Shown: positions 1 to 9,227, counted from the stretch's first letter. The stretch is DNA of 64,000 bases from Roseivivax sp. THAF197b (GCF_009363255.1 NZ_CP045319.1:1-64000); one strand, 5' to 3'. Numbers and translations are program-made. Notes: generated from the letters alone by a model not told the origin.

Positions 1-2
1 GT

Positions 3-614
3 CTGTTGCGAGCCGCTCAGGCCGTTTTCTTCGAACGGCTCTCGCAACAGGCCGGGATCTTTGCGATTTTCGCGATTACCTATGTTGTCACGACGATCCA
101 ACCCGGCGGGTTGCGCTGGCCTGTCTGGCTGACGTCGATCACGGCACCCTTGCTGATCGCCTGTCTGGGTCTGCCCTTTGTGCTGTGGTTCGGCTGGCTC
201 TTGCCCGGGCCGCAGCGACGGGCGCTGCAGGATCTGTTTTCCGCGCTGGAGATGTCGCTGATCGGCAAGCGGGTCCTGCCCTTGCAGCTGCCGCTCGCGC
301 TTGTGACGGCAGGCTGCAATATCTTTGCCTTCTATGCCTGTGCCATGGGCACCGGGACGGAGCTGCCGCTCGCGGCGGTGCTCGGGCTCGTGCCGCTGAT
401 CCTCTTCATGATGCTGGTGCCGGTGACCGTGGCGGGCTGGGGACTACGTGAAGGGGTGGCCGCGGCGCTGTTCCCCATCGCGGGGGCTGGCGAATCCGCC
501 GGGCTTGCCGCCTCCATCGCCTTCGGTCTGGTTTTCTTGGCTGCCGTGTTACCCGGCGTCCTTCCGATCCTTTTTCGTCGCAAGCGCGTTGAGGAGAAGG
601 ATGCCCAGACCTAG
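3..614 (+). CDS. lysylphosphatidylglycerol synthase-TM/flippase-like membrane protein, 5' partial
   Basis: C-terminal portion of a polytopic membrane protein; the reading frame is open to the left edge, so the true start lies outside the window. About five hydrophobic segments are visible, and a GWGLREG motif near residue 145 is typical of the last helices of the UPF0104/AglD-like 'lysylphosphatidylglycerol synthase TM region' family. That family's members are thought to flip or synthesise lipids at the inner membrane. A basic tail (FRRKR) follows the last helix. It ends about 40 bp before the PhoD-like gene on the same strand. Substrate cannot be told from sequence. Confidence 0.7.
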   Translation: MLRAAQAVFFERLSQQAGIFAIFAITYVVTTIQPGGLRWPVWLTSITAPLLIACLGLPFVLWFGWLLPGPQRRALQDLFSALEMSLIGKRVLPLQLPLALVTAGCNIFAFYACAMGTGTELPLAAVLGLVPLILFMMLVPVTVAGWGLREGVAAALFPIAGAGESAGLAASIAFGLVFLAAVLPGVLPILFRRKRVEEKDAQT

Positions 615-653
615 GTGCATCAGATAGGCATTTTTTAGGGACGACCCGTAACC

Positions 654-2057
654 ATGATTGGCCCGGTTCTCATTTTCCGTCGTTTGGACGACACGCATCT
701 GCACTTGGCCGCGATTGTCACGGGGCAGGGGCCGGACCAGCCGGATCCTCTCATTGCGGATGGCATCGAGGTTGCGGCTGAACTGCTGACCGAGATCGAT
801 GAGACCCGCATCTGGCGATACAGCTTCGTGCTCGAACGGGGGCCGAACTCAGGCTACCGCTTCGGCGGTGAGTATCATCCGGTCGCTACGGATTTCGACG
901 GCGACCTGCGCATTGGCTTCGTTTCCTGCAACGGCGAGGAGAATGGCGATCTCGACCGGGACGGCGCTGAACGCAATGCGATGTGGATGCGGATGGATGA
1001 GACGCATCACGCCAATCCGTTTCACTTGCTGATCCATGGCGGCGATCAGGTCTATGCAGACGAGGTCACGCATGGCCATCCGCTGACGGAGGAGTGGCCG
1101 GAACACGTGCCCGAGCGCGTCACCGATGAAGCGCTCGACGATTTGCGGGGGCATCTGAGGCGCGGCTTCCTGCATCGCTACATCAAGACATATTCGGGCG
1201 ACGGTTTCGCGCGGATGTGCGCGCAGGTGCCATCCGTCATGATGTGGGACGATCATGATATTTGCGATGGGTGGGGATCGCTCGATGCGGACAAGCTCGA
1301 GTCGTCCGTGGGTCGTCTGATCTTCGAATGCGCCCGCGAGGCGTTCCTGTTGTTCCAGCACGGGGCGACGGATGCGGATGTGCCGGAGCTTTTTCTCGAT
1401 CCCACCGGCACGACGCTCAGCTTCCGCCGCGATCTGCCGGGCGTCACGCTTCTTGCGCCGGACCTCCGATCCGAGCGGACGAAAGCCCGCATCATGGGAG
1501 AGGCCGGTTGGGCTGCATTCGACAGCGTGCGGCAGGAGGTGTCAGACCGGGTGATCCTGATCTCGAGCGTGCCGCTTCTGGGGCCGCGCCTGTCGATTGT
1601 CGAAAGGATCATGAACGCGATCCCGACGATGCAGAAATACGAGGACGATCTGCGCGATCAATGGCAAAGCCATGCGCATCGGGCCGAATGGCAGCGCATG
1701 CTGCGCGCCGTCCTCGATATGGAAAACGCAGGGGCGGAGGTGACGGCGGTCTCGGGCGAGATCCATCTGGCGACACGGGCCACGCTCGATGGGGGCCGGC
1801 GCCCTGTGCATCAGCTCGTGGCATCCGGCATTTCGCATCGCGCCCCGCCGCGCGCCTGGGCCTGGGCGCTCGGGACGTTCGCGCGTTTGGGTGAGGCTCC
1901 ACTGCCGGGGCATCCGATCCGGATCAGTCCGCTGCCGGGGCAGGGGACCAACTACACGGCGGAGCGGAATTTCCTGATGATCGACCGGCAGGGCGCATCC
2001 TGGCAGGCGCGCTGGTCGCTCGAAGACAGCGGCGTGACGCCGTCCCTGTCGATCTGA
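654..2057 (+). CDS. PhoD-like metallophosphatase family protein
   Basis: 467 residues with the metal-binding signatures of PhoD/alkaline phosphatase D-like phosphoesterases: an SCNGEENGD segment near residue 90, HGGDQVYADE near 125, WDDHDICDGWGS near 195, and GEIHLATRA near 365. These supply Asp, Asn and His ligands for a two-metal site. No signal peptide is evident at the N-terminus (it starts MIGPVLIFR), so a cytoplasmic location is more likely than for classical Tat-exported PhoD. The gene ends 7 bp from the convergent potassium-transport operon. The physiological substrate is unknown. Confidence 0.85.
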   Translation: MIGPVLIFRRLDDTHLHLAAIVTGQGPDQPDPLIADGIEVAAELLTEIDETRIWRYSFVLERGPNSGYRFGGEYHPVATDFDGDLRIGFVSCNGEENGDLDRDGAERNAMWMRMDETHHANPFHLLIHGGDQVYADEVTHGHPLTEEWPEHVPERVTDEALDDLRGHLRRGFLHRYIKTYSGDGFARMCAQVPSVMMWDDHDICDGWGSLDADKLESSVGRLIFECAREAFLLFQHGATDADVPELFLDPTGTTLSFRRDLPGVTLLAPDLRSERTKARIMGEAGWAAFDSVRQEVSDRVILISSVPLLGPRLSIVERIMNAIPTMQKYEDDLRDQWQSHAHRAEWQRMLRAVLDMENAGAEVTAVSGEIHLATRATLDGGRRPVHQLVASGISHRAPPRAWAWALGTFARLGEAPLPGHPIRISPLPGQGTNYTAERNFLMIDRQGASWQARWSLEDSGVTPSLSI

Positions 2058-2064
2058 GCCCGCG

Positions 2065-3411
2065 TCAGCCGAGGTAGATGCGCCCCTTGGGATAGCGCAC
2101 CCGCGCGACACTATGCGTGGCGAGGAAAAAGCCCAGGGTAAGGGGCCCGACGCGGCCCAGGAACATTACGATCATAATCATCACGCGCCCAACCGCGTCC
2201 AGGTTTTCGGTCGCGCCCATGGTCAGCCCGACCGTTCCGAATGCTGATGCGACTTCGAAAGCCAAAACGAGGAAGGGGCCGTCGAAGGTGATCGAGATGA
2301 CGAAGAGCGACAAGACGAGGATCATCACGGAGACGGTTGTGAGCGCGAGCACCTTCATCACCTCCTCAAGGGCGAGGCTGCGTCCGAAAGCGTGAAGTTC
2401 GGTGCGTTTGCGGAAAAACGCGATGGTTGCGAGGACAAGAACGACCGCCGTGGTCACCTTGATCCCGCCCGCGGTCGAGGTGGAGCCGCCGCCGATCACC
2501 ATCAGCGCCATCGTCAGAAGCGTCGTGGCGTCGTGCATGCCCGCGGTTTCGATTGTGTTGAAGCCTGCGGTGCGCGGTGTGACGGCCTGAAACCAGCTCG
2601 CCTGGATCTTGTGCCAGATTGGCAGCTCTCCAAGGGTGGCGGCGTTGGTCCACTCGAGCGCCGCGAAGATCGCCCAAGGGACAAATATGAGAACGACCGT
2701 GCCGTAGAGCATGATCTTGGTGTGCAGCGACAAGGCGCGCCACCGACGTGTTTCATAGATGTCGGCCAATACGACGAAGCCCAGACCACCCAGAATAAAC
2801 AGCATCGGGATGACCAGATTGATCACCGGGTTGCCGACCCAAGGCACGAGGCTCTGACCCTCTAGGCTGAAACCCGCATTGTTGAAGGCGGAGACCGCGT
2901 GAAAGATTGCGAACCAGGCGCCTTCGGCAAATCCCATCTCGGGAATGAAGACGAGAGCGAGCAGGGTGGCGCCGCCCGCTTCACAGCCCAGGGCCACGGC
3001 GAGCAGCAGTTTCACCAGCTTCAACAGATCGCCCATGGAAGATTGGTTGAGATCCTCGCGCAGGATCAAACGACCGCCCAATCCGATTTTGACGCCGATG
3101 GCGGACAGAACGAACACGGCGAAGGTCATCAGTCCCAGACCGCCGAACTGGACCAGCAAGAGCAGGATCACCTGCCCGATGAAGGTGAAATCCGTGCCTG
3201 TCTGGACGACCGAAAGCCCGGTGACCGTGACCGCAGATGTGGCGGTGAAGAGCGCATCGAAGAAGCTGATCGACGTCGTCGTGGAAAACGGCAGCCAGAG
3301 CAGGAGAGCGCCCAAGGCAATGACGGTCATGTAGAGCGTGACCAGAAGACCCGGAGGCGTGAGCCGAATGATCCGGCCCCAAAGACGCGAGCGGAAGCCG
3401 ATCAGCGCCAT
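2065..3411 (-). CDS. ktrB: TrkH/KtrB-family potassium uptake channel subunit
   Basis: 448-residue polytopic protein of the superfamily of K+ transporters (TrkH/KtrB), forming the ion-conducting subunit in the inner membrane. It shows the repeated helix-pore-helix pattern with filter-like loops such as TVTGLSVV, FNNAGFSLEG, PRTAGFNT and ASAFGTVGL. An upstream in-frame extension to 3510 was rejected. The ATG at 3411 lies one base after the stop of the TrkA-domain gene, which is the expected operon junction, and it starts directly with MALIGFRSR. It is translated after the regulatory subunit gene, giving a KtrA-KtrB pair. High-affinity versus low-affinity uptake cannot be told here. Confidence 0.9.
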   Translation of the reverse strand: MALIGFRSRLWGRIIRLTPPGLLVTLYMTVIALGALLLWLPFSTTTSISFFDALFTATSAVTVTGLSVVQTGTDFTFIGQVILLLLVQFGGLGLMTFAVFVLSAIGVKIGLGGRLILREDLNQSSMGDLLKLVKLLLAVALGCEAGGATLLALVFIPEMGFAEGAWFAIFHAVSAFNNAGFSLEGQSLVPWVGNPVINLVIPMLFILGGLGFVVLADIYETRRWRALSLHTKIMLYGTVVLIFVPWAIFAALEWTNAATLGELPIWHKIQASWFQAVTPRTAGFNTIETAGMHDATTLLTMALMVIGGGSTSTAGGIKVTTAVVLVLATIAFFRKRTELHAFGRSLALEEVMKVLALTTVSVMILVLSLFVISITFDGPFLVLAFEVASAFGTVGLTMGATENLDAVGRVMIMIVMFLGRVGPLTLGFFLATHSVARVRYPKGRIYLG

Positions 3412-3412
3412 G

Positions 3413-4075
3413 TCAGAGGCTTGCCGCGAAGCGCCGCAGATCGTTGCGCTTGCCCAGCAGGAGCAGCAGATCGTCCCGCTCGAACGTGCATTTCTCGCCG
3501 TCCTGCGCAATGTATTTGGTGCCGCGCATCACGCCGACGCAGCGCAGATCGTATTTCGTCTCATGCGCCAGATCGCCGAGGCTTTTGCCTTCGAGGCTTT
3601 CGGGGATCCGGAAATTCACCACGTAATAGCTGTTGCCGAGGCTGATATAGTCGCGGATCAGCGGGTTATGCAGAACTTGCGCGACATGCTGGCCGACCTC
3701 GACCTCGGGATGCACGATCCGGTCCACGCCCAGCCGGGACAGGATGCGATGATGTGTCTTGGTGCGGGCCTTGGCCCAGATCGTCTCCACACCCACGAGT
3801 TTCAGGTTGATGGCCGAGAGAATCGACGCTTCGAGATCGGAACCGAGTGCAATCAGGGCGATATCGCAATCGCCCAAGCCCGCCTCTTTCAGCGCCTTGT
3901 CGTCGCGCGCGTCCACGATGAGCGCTTGGCTGATCGCATCCGCATGTGCGGCGACGCGGTCCTCATTGATATCGACGCCAATCACCGGGTTGCCGAAGCG
4001 CGTGAGTTCCTTCGCAACGGTCGAGCCGAAATTGCCGAGGCCGATCACGGCGAAGGTGCGGGCTTTGTCTGCCAT
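3413..4075 (-). CDS. ktrA: TrkA/KtrA-family potassium uptake regulatory subunit (RCK domain)
   Basis: 220-residue cytosolic gating ring protein. The N-terminal Rossmann (TrkA-N/RCK) fold has the nucleotide-binding GLGNFGS loop at about residues 12-18 and an acidic VDIN at the end of beta-2. A TrkA-C domain follows from about residue 135 and ends in a short basic tail. One Rossmann domain rather than two fits KtrA rather than TrkA. Known members bind ATP/ADP or NAD(H) and open or close the KtrB pore. The stop codon is one base before the ktrB start, so the two are co-transcribed. Confidence 0.9.
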   Translation of the reverse strand: MADKARTFAVIGLGNFGSTVAKELTRFGNPVIGVDINEDRVAAHADAISQALIVDARDDKALKEAGLGDCDIALIALGSDLEASILSAINLKLVGVETIWAKARTKTHHRILSRLGVDRIVHPEVEVGQHVAQVLHNPLIRDYISLGNSYYVVNFRIPESLEGKSLGDLAHETKYDLRCVGVMRGTKYIAQDGEKCTFERDDLLLLLGKRNDLRRFAASL

Positions 4076-4151
4076 GCGGAGATCCGTTCGGAATAATGCG
4101 CGTGCTCATGAGCATGGCGCGCTTACGTGGAATGACAAGGAAGGCCGTCTC

Positions 4152-4682
4152 TCAGTCCGAGAGTTTTTCCAGATAGCGCCGCGCAACCGAAACGCGCGTC
4201 TCCCGGCCCATCAGATCCATCAAGAGCTTGATACGGCCATCGGTATCGAAACCCTCGATCCGGCTGACGAGATCCACCATCGGCCCGGACACGACCCTGA
4301 CCGTATCGCCGAGGTTCAGCGCCGGGGCGGCTTTCAGAAGGCCCTGTTCATCGCAGCGATCAATGAGCGCCGCCATGAAGTCTTCCGGGAGGGATTGCGG
4401 TTTCCGAGGATCGTCGACGATGATCCGCGTGAGGCCCCGTGTGGCGTTGAGGGCGCGCCAATCCGGATTGGCAGGATCGAAGCGAACAAAGATGTAGCCG
4501 GGAAAGAGGGGGCGTGGGGTGGTGACGACTTTCTCTGCGCGGCGCAGCGTTTCCAGCCGTTTCGGCGTGAAATGACGGAACCCCTGCCGCTTCAGATTAC
4601 GCTCTGCAATCGTGAGGCCGTTCGGCTTCAGCTGAGCCGCGAACCAGTTATCGGCGTGAACGGACGGATCGAGTTCGTCCAT
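4152..4682 (-). CDS. NusG/RfaH-like transcription elongation factor of the EPS locus
   Basis: 176 residues. The N-terminal NGN domain (WFAAQLKPN at about 13-21, LFPGYIFVRFD near 60) and C-terminal KOW domain (LGDTVRVVSGP near 125) match specialised NusG paralogues. Such paralogues (RfaH, LoaP, UpxY) bind RNA polymerase and let it read through long polysaccharide operons. Location next to the Wzc-like kinase gene supports a role in expressing the surface-polysaccharide genes. No ops-like recruiting element was identified by eye. It is unlikely to be the housekeeping nusG, which normally sits beside secE and the ribosomal protein genes. Confidence 0.85.
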   Translation of the reverse strand: MDELDPSVHADNWFAAQLKPNGLTIAERNLKRQGFRHFTPKRLETLRRAEKVVTTPRPLFPGYIFVRFDPANPDWRALNATRGLTRIIVDDPRKPQSLPEDFMAALIDRCDEQGLLKAAPALNLGDTVRVVSGPMVDLVSRIEGFDTDGRIKLLMDLMGRETRVSVARRYLEKLSD

Positions 4683-4762
4683 GCTGAAGCCTCCAAACTG
4701 AGCTAATATCGGCTCGACCTGCTACGTCGGCAGCGCGTTTGCGGCAGGCCGAGCCACGTTCA

Positions 4763-6913
4763 TCACGAATTGTAGTAACCAGATCCGTAAGCTGAGTAGG
4801 CGCCGTACTTTCCGCCATACCCGTAGCGCTTCATGCCTTTGGGATCGATCTGGCCGAGCACCAGACCGGATACGCGCAGATTGGCCGTTGCGAATTGGCG
4901 CATCGCCTCGCGCACCTGGGCCTTTGTCGTGCGGTCCCAAGCCGTGGTGAAGATGATCGCGTCGGTGTACTGGCCGATCACGCGCGCATCGGGGACCACA
5001 AGCACCGGCGGGGTGTCGATGATGATGATGTCATACATGCCACGCAGACGCTTGAGGAACTCCTTGAACTTCTCCGAAGAGAAGATGTCCGCTGCGTTGA
5101 GGTTGGACTTGTCGCCCATCAGGATGTCGACGGGCATCCGCGGATCCCGGATGACAGCTTCCTCGACCGTGCATTCCTCCATCATCGCAGCCACGAGACC
5201 CGGATGATTCTCGTCCACTTTGAAATATTGCTGGAAGGTCCTGCGACGGATGTCTGCTTCGATCAGCAGCACCTTGCGCCCCATGCCGGCCAAGTTGTGT
5301 GACAGAGATATGGCCTGCGTCGTCTTGCCTTCGCCGGGCAGCGACGAGGTCGACATGATCACTTGCGGAGGCTCATCGACATTGGACAAGAGGACCGAGG
5401 TTCGGAGGTTTCGAATCGCTTCGGCCGCCGCGGATGTCGGTTTCGCGTTGAGATAGTCAATCAGCTGATCGCGGCGTTTGATCGGCATCTTGGGGATCTG
5501 GCCGAGAATGGTCTGACCGGTATGCGCCTCAAGGTCATCCGCCGTTCGGAACCCGGAATGCATGAATTGACGGCCGAGGATGATCGCAGCGCCAAGCATC
5601 ACGCCCAAGATCCCGGAGAGGGCGAGGATCAGCGACTTACGCGGTTCGACATATTCGCCAGGTGTGGCTGTGGACAATACGCGGCTATCTGCCTGCTGAA
5701 GGCCTCGCTGAACGGACGCTTCTTTCAAGCGGTTCAGGAACGTCTCGTAGAGGGTTCGGACCGATTCAAGCTCGCGCTCTCTCTGCTCTAGTCCGGCCAG
5801 GTCCTCTGACTGCTCCGCAAGGTCGGTTTCTTGGCGCTCCAAAGAGGCCGCAAGCGCTGTTTCCTGGGAGCGCAGGCGCTCGAGGTTAGTTTCCTCGCGC
5901 GAGATCAGAAGATCCGCACGCGATTCGAAGAGCTGGGTCGCATTCCCATCCCTCTCGAGTACGTCGGGACGGAGGCGATTCAGCGTCGGATCGGAGAGCC
6001 GCATTGCCAGAGTTTCGAAATCATCGCTGTCCAACAACTCCCGATATTGCTCGGTTCTCTGCTCCTGCAGGGCAATTTGCGCGCGGGTCTCACCAAGACG
6101 GTTGCGCAAATCGATAAGCTGTCGGTTCAACGCTTCAAGGGCTTCGGGGCTAATCAGATCCGTCTCCGTACGCGCGGCCTGCAGATCGTCTTCGCGTTCA
6201 AGCAGCTCGGCTTCGAGTTCGGTCACCCGTTCGGATAGCCAGGTGACGGCATTCTCGGTCGTCTGGAATTTCTTCGCGACCTGGTCGCCGATGTAAATTT
6301 GGGCAAGCGTGTTGACGAGACGCTGGGATTTCACCGCATCTTCGGTCCGCATGGAGATATTGAAGACGTAGGTGTCACGGATGACGCTTGCCGAGATCGC
6401 ATTTCGAACGGCCGCGACAGTTCTGTTGCGGATCGTCTCGGCGTCCGGTCCTTCTTTTTCTCCAGCACCGATCAGATTGCGGACCACTTGCTTCACGGGC
6501 TCTAGCGAAAGAACGGGCTCGGGTCGCAAAGATGCGTTGAACTCAGGATCGTTGAGCAGGTCCATTTCGTCGACGAGCTGTAAAAGCAGACCACGGGAAC
6601 GAATCACCTCCAGTTCCGTGTTGAGGCTGGCGTCCTCTGTGGATGTTCCAGAGACAACGGCTTCGATGTCGACGATGGGCGCTATTTGCAGCTCGATGGC
6701 CAAGGTTGTTGACGCTTGGTACTTCGGAACGGCGACAAGATAGGCGTAAGCCCCGCCGATGAGCACCGCGACTACCGCGCAAAGTGCAATGATCCACTTG
6801 CCGCGCCAAAGCGTACCGGCGAGTTCCATCAGATCGATTTCGTCGTCCTGCGTATCGGTTTGAGGGGCAGGGACGCCAGAACGCGCGATCGGTTGGGAAA
6901 TGGAAGTGTTCAC
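4763..6913 (-). CDS. Wzc-like polysaccharide co-polymerase / bacterial tyrosine autokinase
   Basis: 716 residues. An N-terminal Wzz domain with a first membrane helix lies at about 35-55, and a long coiled-coil periplasmic part (residues 220-400) ends in a second helix near 425-445. The cytosolic BY-kinase domain has Walker A (LPGEGKTT near 525), Walker A' (LLIEADIRRR) and Walker B (IIIIDTPP near 634). The tail carries a cluster of about seven tyrosines (residues 701-715), the autophosphorylation site of this family. It controls chain length and export of EPS or capsule with Wzx/Wzy, fitting the wzy and wzx candidates at 28-30 kb. No Wza-type outer-membrane exporter is in the window. Confidence 0.92.
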   Translation of the reverse strand: MNTSISQPIARSGVPAPQTDTQDDEIDLMELAGTLWRGKWIIALCAVVAVLIGGAYAYLVAVPKYQASTTLAIELQIAPIVDIEAVVSGTSTEDASLNTELEVIRSRGLLLQLVDEMDLLNDPEFNASLRPEPVLSLEPVKQVVRNLIGAGEKEGPDAETIRNRTVAAVRNAISASVIRDTYVFNISMRTEDAVKSQRLVNTLAQIYIGDQVAKKFQTTENAVTWLSERVTELEAELLEREDDLQAARTETDLISPEALEALNRQLIDLRNRLGETRAQIALQEQRTEQYRELLDSDDFETLAMRLSDPTLNRLRPDVLERDGNATQLFESRADLLISREETNLERLRSQETALAASLERQETDLAEQSEDLAGLEQRERELESVRTLYETFLNRLKEASVQRGLQQADSRVLSTATPGEYVEPRKSLILALSGILGVMLGAAIILGRQFMHSGFRTADDLEAHTGQTILGQIPKMPIKRRDQLIDYLNAKPTSAAAEAIRNLRTSVLLSNVDEPPQVIMSTSSLPGEGKTTQAISLSHNLAGMGRKVLLIEADIRRRTFQQYFKVDENHPGLVAAMMEECTVEEAVIRDPRMPVDILMGDKSNLNAADIFSSEKFKEFLKRLRGMYDIIIIDTPPVLVVPDARVIGQYTDAIIFTTAWDRTTKAQVREAMRQFATANLRVSGLVLGQIDPKGMKRYGYGGKYGAYSAYGSGYYNS

Positions 6914-7013
6914 GAGACCTCAATCAATGAACTGCAGGCCGCATCGTCATACGTAAAAGCCAACCTGATGAAAATAGTGCTGCAACGAATTCTGAGTGAA
7001 GCAGGCGCCATCG

Positions 7014-7040
7014 AAAAGGGCCGCCACGAGGCGGCCCTTT
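7014..7040 (-). terminator. Rho-independent terminator
   Basis: Hairpin with arms AAAGGGCCGCC and GGCGGCCCTTT around a short CACGA loop. On the minus strand it is followed by TTTT. It lies 28 bp beyond the stop of the small secreted-protein gene at 7068-7406 and before the Wzc-like gene, so it should end that short transcript. Confidence 0.85.
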
Positions 7041-7067
7041 GAGCTTTCCGACGACAGAGCGTGGCGA

Positions 7068-7406
7068 TTAGGTGCCGCTCGTGCCCGTGGTCCCTGTGGT
7101 GCCCGTGGTCCCGCTGGAGCCGTCGCCGTCGCCGCCAACCGACGAGATCAGCGCGACGAAGAGCAGACCGGCAGCGCCAGCAGCTGCAGGGCCGAGGCCT
7201 TGGCCAAGGTCAACAGCCGCTGCACGAACGCACGTCACGCGGATCGTCGTTGCGTCGATGAACTCTGCGCTTTGGATGGCAGCGTCGGCGCCGCACGCAT
7301 TCTGGCTGGCTGCGATCTGAAGTGCTTCAGCGCTGGTGCCCTGCGCGGAGGCGGAAAATCCGGTCAGCGCAAGCGCGGCCGATGCAGCGATTGTGCGAAT
7401 ATACAT
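7068..7406 (-). CDS. small exported protein with Gly-Thr-Thr repeat tail
   Basis: 112 residues. A clear Sec signal peptide (MYIRTIAAS... with an ASA-Q cleavage site near residue 22) is followed by a short domain with two cysteines (in QNACGAD and RVTCVRA). A hydrophobic Ala/Gly-rich stretch (residues 73-89) then leads into an acidic Gly/Asp linker and a C-terminal run of about five GTT/GTS repeats. It is transcribed alone with its own terminator, between the Wzc-like and WecA-like genes. I do not recognise the family. A cell-surface or periplasmic protein linked to EPS export is possible from position only. Confidence 0.75.
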   Translation of the reverse strand: MYIRTIAASAALALTGFSASAQGTSAEALQIAASQNACGADAAIQSAEFIDATTIRVTCVRAAAVDLGQGLGPAAAGAAGLLFVALISSVGGDGDGSSGTTGTTGTTGTSGT

Positions 7407-7553
7407 TTATCACTCCTAAAGTTGGCATGTAACTCCATGGCGTTCTACGAAGTCCGCGACGCCAATGCCAGAGAAAATTTGGTTTGCGGTGGAATCTGAT
7501 CATCCTGCGTTTCGTCCACATAAGTGATTGAAATATATATTTTTAATTCGCCG

Positions 7554-7569
7554 GCCGAAAATTTTCGGC
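7554..7569. promoter_or_regulatory. 16-bp perfect palindrome in EPS intergenic region
   Basis: GCCGAAAATTTTCGGC is fully self-complementary. It sits in the divergent 440-bp gap between the small exported-protein gene (minus) and the WecA-like gene (plus), about 150 bp upstream of the former's start, next to an AT-rich stretch (aaatatatatttttaatt) that could hold promoters. It is plausibly an operator. The MarR-type EPS regulator at 41.1 kb is one candidate binder, but nothing in the sequence ties them together. Confidence 0.4.
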
Positions 7570-7848
7570 AGGGAATCGCAGTGGGTTCGTGTGTCTGGCG
7601 GGCTGTATTGCGCTCAATTTATGGGCGCTTGCGGCGAATGTAGGCGGAATGCAGCGATTTTGCGGTCTTCTTGAGTTAGGTAGGTCTGGACAGCGGTGAC
7701 CCCTGCTTGCTACTCGGACCATGAGTTTACAATCCTGAGTCGAACCCGCACCGCCAATTCATGCAAACCTTCGTCGTTTCAACCCGGCATTTGTGTGATT
7801 GGTCCAGGGGTTTGTATTTATACAATTTTTAAGTCTTTGGGAACATCC

Positions 7849-8955
7849 ATGCTGCTCGCTCCTGATGTTGTTAATAATCTGCCACCACTTGCTGCTATAC
7901 TGTCATTCGTCGCGACCGGGATGCTGGTTCTTCTCGTCCCGCAGCTTCCACGGCTCGCAGGAGCACCAGAGCATCTGTCCGCGGTCCAGTCCGCGCACAA
8001 AAAGATTACGCCACGGGTTGGCGGTCTTGCGATCTTCTTTGGACTTTGTGTCATGCTGGTTTTTTTGCCTTGGAAAGAAGCGCGAATCTATGGCGGGTTT
8101 TTCTTGGCGGCCAGCGTGCTCTTCATGGCAGGCATTCTCGAAGATCTCGGTTTCGGCGTATCGCCGACCAACCGCTTAGTTGCAGCGGTTATATCGAGCC
8201 TTCTGGTGGTTGGAATCTTCGGAACTTGGCTGACGCGGGTCGATATTCCCGGGCTCGAAAGTTTTGTCCAATACTGGTTCGTCGGTGTGCCTATCACAAT
8301 TCTGCTCACAGCCGGTATCGCGAACGGTTTCAACCTGATTGACGGTGTGAACGGGCTTTCAAGTGTCGTTGCGATTGTCTCTTCGCTGGCGCTGTCATTC
8401 ATCGCCTATCTCAGCGGCGACATCTTTCTTGCGCAGGCAGGTCTGATCCTTGCCGCGGCCGTCTTCGGCTTTTTCGCGCTGAATTTTCCCTTTGGTCTTA
8501 TCTTTCTTGGCGATGCCGGGGCCTACACCCTCGGCTTCTTCATCAGTTGGCTCGGAATATTCGTCGTAATCGGCTCGACCGATGTCACGCCTTGGGCAGT
8601 TCTTTTGACCGTCATCTGGCCGGTATCTGACACCATGCTCGCCATCTACCGTCGGTCCCGTCGTCAGGCCGACACGATGGCGCCGGACAGGCTACATGTG
8701 CACCAGCTTGTCATGCGCGCCATCGAAATCGTCTTTGTCGGTCGCTCGAAGCGCCACATCAGCAACCCGCTCACCACGGTGATTCTGACGCCCTGCGTTC
8801 TTGCCCCGGCACTCGCTGCGGTTGCGTTCTGGAACAGCCCTCTCTTTGCTTTCCTGTCGGTTGTGACCTTCAAGATCATCTTCTGGGGCACGTATCTGTC
8901 GATGTTCCGGGTCATTTCCCGTTACCGTCGCGGATCGTACCGGCGGGCGGCCTAA
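7849..8955 (+). CDS. MraY/WecA-family undecaprenyl-phosphate sugar-phosphate transferase
   Basis: 368-residue polytopic enzyme that would load the first sugar phosphate onto undecaprenyl phosphate, starting repeat-unit assembly. Signatures seen: HKKITPRVGG near residue 45, NGFNLIDGVNGL near 160 (metal and nucleotide site), FLGDAGAYTLGF near 220 and the histidine loop DRLHVHQL near 282. The frame is open back to 7696, but the added residues are unlike the family. The ATG at 7849 gives a first membrane helix and a normal family length, so it is preferred. The sugar (GlcNAc, GalNAc or other) cannot be told. Confidence 0.88.
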   Translation: MLLAPDVVNNLPPLAAILSFVATGMLVLLVPQLPRLAGAPEHLSAVQSAHKKITPRVGGLAIFFGLCVMLVFLPWKEARIYGGFFLAASVLFMAGILEDLGFGVSPTNRLVAAVISSLLVVGIFGTWLTRVDIPGLESFVQYWFVGVPITILLTAGIANGFNLIDGVNGLSSVVAIVSSLALSFIAYLSGDIFLAQAGLILAAAVFGFFALNFPFGLIFLGDAGAYTLGFFISWLGIFVVIGSTDVTPWAVLLTVIWPVSDTMLAIYRRSRRQADTMAPDRLHVHQLVMRAIEIVFVGRSKRHISNPLTTVILTPCVLAPALAAVAFWNSPLFAFLSVVTFKIIFWGTYLSMFRVISRYRRGSYRRAA

Positions 8956-9145
8956 GCATTCGCCTGGTGGCGGGCGAAAGTCACCGGCTTCTCTCTTATT
9001 CAGAGCGCAGGCAAATTGGACTCAGCTTGAGCGAGCGCCGGTTTGGATATGTTGGTCCACGAGCTTGAAGAACTGCGTATACCGCATTGGATAAGAAATC
9101 CGATGATTGGCCTTATCGGCGGTTCGGACCCTCGGAGGCACCAAT

Positions 9146-9190
9146 AACAACCTCTGGGAGAAAACGCGCCCGTTTCGGGAAAACCGCTGC
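9146..9190. repeat. 45-bp dispersed repeat, copy 1
   Basis: Starts AACAACC, contains CGTTTCGGGAAA and ends TGC. It matches 13341-13385 at 36 of 45 positions without gaps. The core CCCGTTTCGGGAA recurs at 11667-11679. It lies immediately downstream of the ccdAB remnant in minus-strand sense. Function unknown; see findings. Confidence 0.55.
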
Positions 9191-9227
9191 AACGCGGGCC
9201 CAAAGACGGTAACCGCAATGCAGTAAG

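Noticed and set aside
2392..3645. Plus-strand open frames opposite the potassium transporter genes
   Set aside because: Antisense shadows in GC-rich DNA with skewed Asp/Glu/Arg/Gln-rich composition; the minus strand encodes clear KtrB and KtrA.
7072..7125. CCCGTGGT-type repeats as a CRISPR array
   Set aside because: The units are about nine bases, directly adjacent and in frame as Gly-Thr-Thr codons of an exported protein; no spacers.
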